Assembly: GCA_021203115.1 (NCBI GenBank)
Contig: JAJQBV010000078.1
Coordinates: 1 to 8,467, forward strand
Direction: 5' to 3'
Length of the DNA: 8,467 nucleotides
DNA from: Clostridiales bacterium
GTDB taxonomy: Bacteria > Bacillota > Clostridia > Lachnospirales > Lachnospiraceae
In this document: positions 6,885 through 8,467 of the stretch, piece after piece
How the letters are laid out: each line of letters opens with the position of its first letter
Position numbering within the stretch: position 1 is the first letter of the stretch
The notes under the pieces: model-generated
What the model saw: only the letters and a program-made list of their open reading frames with translations
Database searches by the model: none
What the model was told of the DNA's origin: nothing
Program-made: the position numbers and the translations under genes

Positions 6885-8467
6885 TCAATCACCGCTGCCG
6901 GAATCCTGAATCGCAGTCGTGCTCATCGGTGTAAGGACAGCATCAGAGGCAAACTGCAGGTTCAAGGTACCGGTGAGAGACGTTCCGCTGGCGGCCACAT
7001 CGCCGTTGTCGACATAATCGCCGTCAAGGAATACCAGAACACTCACCTGCTGTGTCACATTCTGGCTCAGCGAAGTGATTGACTGCGTGGATTTTGCACT
7101 GCCAAACGTTATTGTTCCGTCAGTAGCCACCGTTGCCTCATACAAAACGAGTTTGCCGGTTGAAGAATCCACTTTTGCGATGCCAAGTATGGTTCCAGAG
7201 CCATCCATAAAGACCACACGGATTGCGTCCACCAAACCTGCCTGGGCTGTTTCCCCAACGGTTGTAGATGTAACCGTAAAGGTGCTTCCGCTTCCCTCCG
7301 TAGAACTGTCGCCGCCGCTTATTCTGTTTGTCGCTTCAGAGAGCAGCAGGTTCGAAGATCCTGACGCATTTGTCCGCACTGCCAGATCGATCTGGTATGC
7401 ATACAGATCTGACAGAACCGTTGCAGCCGCGCCGCTTGCATCATTTGAAGACAGTGCCGACAGAATTGAGTAGACTGTGGCATAGTCGGTAGTTCCGTTG
7501 GATGTTGATGCCGTCATGGTCAATGACGTACTTCCCAGACCATTGAGCATTGCTCCCAGACTTGAAGAAGTATTTACGTTTGTCAGATCCACAGTTACAC
7601 TGGAACTATACGTTCCCGCAAAATCGGCAATATCGGCAAAAAGTCCTGAACCCGTAGATATCACGATGCTCGTATTTCCGCCAGTATAGCTTGACAGCAA
7701 CTGACTATGATCCGTGTCAGCCTCTATCTCGCTTAAGGTCATGCCGAAGACAGTGATGGAATCCGTGTCCATGACATACTGCAAAACATTCTTTACCTGG
7801 GCAAATGTGTAGCTTGAAGCGGAAGATGTACCGTCTATAGCGGTCTGCGCAGCTTCAACCTTGGTCTTCATGCTTACCATGGAAGTAATATATGTACTCA
7901 GTGCGCTCACGTCACTGGTTACATCCGTACCCCCGGCCGTCACATTTCCGGAGCTGTCAAATGATACGTCACTCACTGTCAGAGATGAATATGCGGATGC
8001 ATCAACAGACTGCAGATAAGCGATCACCGCATACTTCATCGCTGTTTCAACATCACCCACAGCCGTATTCAGGGCAGACACAACACCCACTACACTCTGC
8101 CACTCAGAAGAGTTGAATGTCGCATCGCTATCTACTCCATACTCCACCATAATCTGAGCCAGGCCGCCGCCGTATGTGCTGATCGCTGCTTTTGCATCAG
8201 ACAGGGCCGCACTTCTCTGCGTGGAGTAATTCCTGAGTGCCGCTTTCAGGATCGAAGTACCTGCCGTCATTGACGACGATATTCCGATTCCCGTTACACC
8301 ATAAGAATTTCCTGTAGACACAGTCCATGATGTTCCCGATACTGCCGTACCCTGAGAGGTAACATCCGTATAATACTTTCCATAGGTTGTGTTGGCAGAT
8401 AACGCAGAAACCCGCCCGTCTGTTCCGTATACCGCAGTCTGCAACGGAGATCCAGTATCCACAACAG
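6885..8467 (-). CDS. Large Ser/Thr/Ala-rich secreted surface protein, C-terminal part (5' end outside window)
   Basis: The reading frame is open to the right edge, so about 526 residues of the C-terminal portion are seen; the GTG at 8462 has no ribosome binding site before it and is probably internal. Residue numbers below count from that codon. The protein is dominated by Ser, Thr, Ala, Gly and Val, I see no Cys in the visible part, and it looks like an extracellular beta-rich or fibrous protein. Landmarks are a YQIDLAVRTNAS block (356-367) followed by SNLLL and a Gly/Ser-rich stretch, then DAIRVVFMDGSG (412-423), then a final domain with VLVFLDGDYVDN (475-486) and LNLQFASDAVLTPM (500-513), ending in SGSGD. 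The last domain resembles the end of the next gene (IYIWLEGQDVDC, then ANLQFS), so the two are probably related. The leader is not visible, so export is inferred. Base composition is more AT-rich than in the rest of the window. Function is unknown; a structural surface or matrix protein is the best guess. Confidence 0.5.
   Translation of the reverse strand, partial: VVDTGSPLQTAVYGTDGRVSALSANTTYGKYYTDVTSQGTAVSGTSWTVSTGNSYGVTGIGISSSMTAGTSILKAALRNYSTQRSAALSDAKAAISTYGGGLAQIMVEYGVDSDATFNSSEWQSVVGVVSALNTAVGDVETAMKYAVIAYLQSVDASAYSSLTVSDVSFDSSGNVTAGGTDVTSDVSALSTYITSMVSMKTKVEAAQTAIDGTSSASSYTFAQVKNVLQYVMDTDSITVFGMTLSEIEADTDHSQLLSSYTGGNTSIVISTGSGLFADIADFAGTYSSSVTVDLTNVNTSSSLGAMLNGLGSTSLTMTASTSNGTTDYATVYSILSALSSNDASGAAATVLSDLYAYQIDLAVRTNASGSSNLLLSEATNRISGGDSSTEGSGSTFTVTSTTVGETAQAGLVDAIRVVFMDGSGTILGIAKVDSSTGKLVLYEATVATDGTITFGSAKSTQSITSLSQNVTQQVSVLVFLDGDYVDNGDVAASGTSLTGTLNLQFASDAVLTPMSTTAIQDSGSGD

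Noticed and set aside
8460..8462. GTG at 8462 as the true start of gene A
   Set aside because: The frame continues to the window edge, no ribosome binding site precedes it and no leader follows it, so the gene most likely begins outside the window.

Overview
The window is one co-directional block of six genes, all on the minus strand, so it is read from the right edge to the left. The two outermost genes run off the window. The fairly high GC content, strong AAGGAGG-type ribosome binding sites, the ER-type (SipW-like) signal peptidase and the style of the secreted proteins suggest a Gram-positive Firmicute, most likely a clostridial gut-type bacterium such as a Lachnospiraceae member. This taxonomic guess is inference; no rRNA or other marker gene is present.

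Layout in transcription order: (A) 8467-6885, the C-terminal part of a large Ser/Thr/Ala-rich, apparently extracellular protein. (B) 6790-5789, a membrane-tethered or secreted beta-rich protein with an N-terminal hydrophobic segment ending in SYTWFSLS. (C) 5645-4638, a SipW/ER-type signal peptidase I with a Ser96/His139 dyad and a long acidic cytoplasmic tail. (D) 4604-3018, a membrane-anchored McrB-like AAA+ NTPase. (E) 3018-1192, a protein with an apparent McrC/DUF2357-like N-terminal half followed by about 250 residues of highly charged coiled coil. (F) 1179-1, the N-terminal 393 residues of a second secreted or tethered protein clearly related to B (SYAWMSMS, YEPN). Gaps are 94 nt (A-B), 143 nt (B-C), 33 nt (C-D), a 1-nt TGATG overlap (D-E) and 12 nt (E-F). 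Nothing faces the other way, which points to an operon. The A-B and B-C gaps each contain an inverted repeat that could set relative expression levels.

How the parts may work together (inference): A, B and F look like cargo or structural proteins of the cell surface, with B and F carrying SipW-substrate-like leaders. C is the dedicated peptidase expected to process them. D and E resemble an McrB/McrC motor pair that has lost its nuclease and gained membrane segments and coiled coils, so it may act at the cytoplasmic face of the membrane with C, whose tail also looks coiled-coil-forming and should be cytoplasmic. The result would be a secretion, assembly or remodelling machine for surface fibres or a surface layer, powered by a repurposed McrBC-like motor. 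I do not recognise it as a named system, and it is the main candidate in this window for something undescribed.
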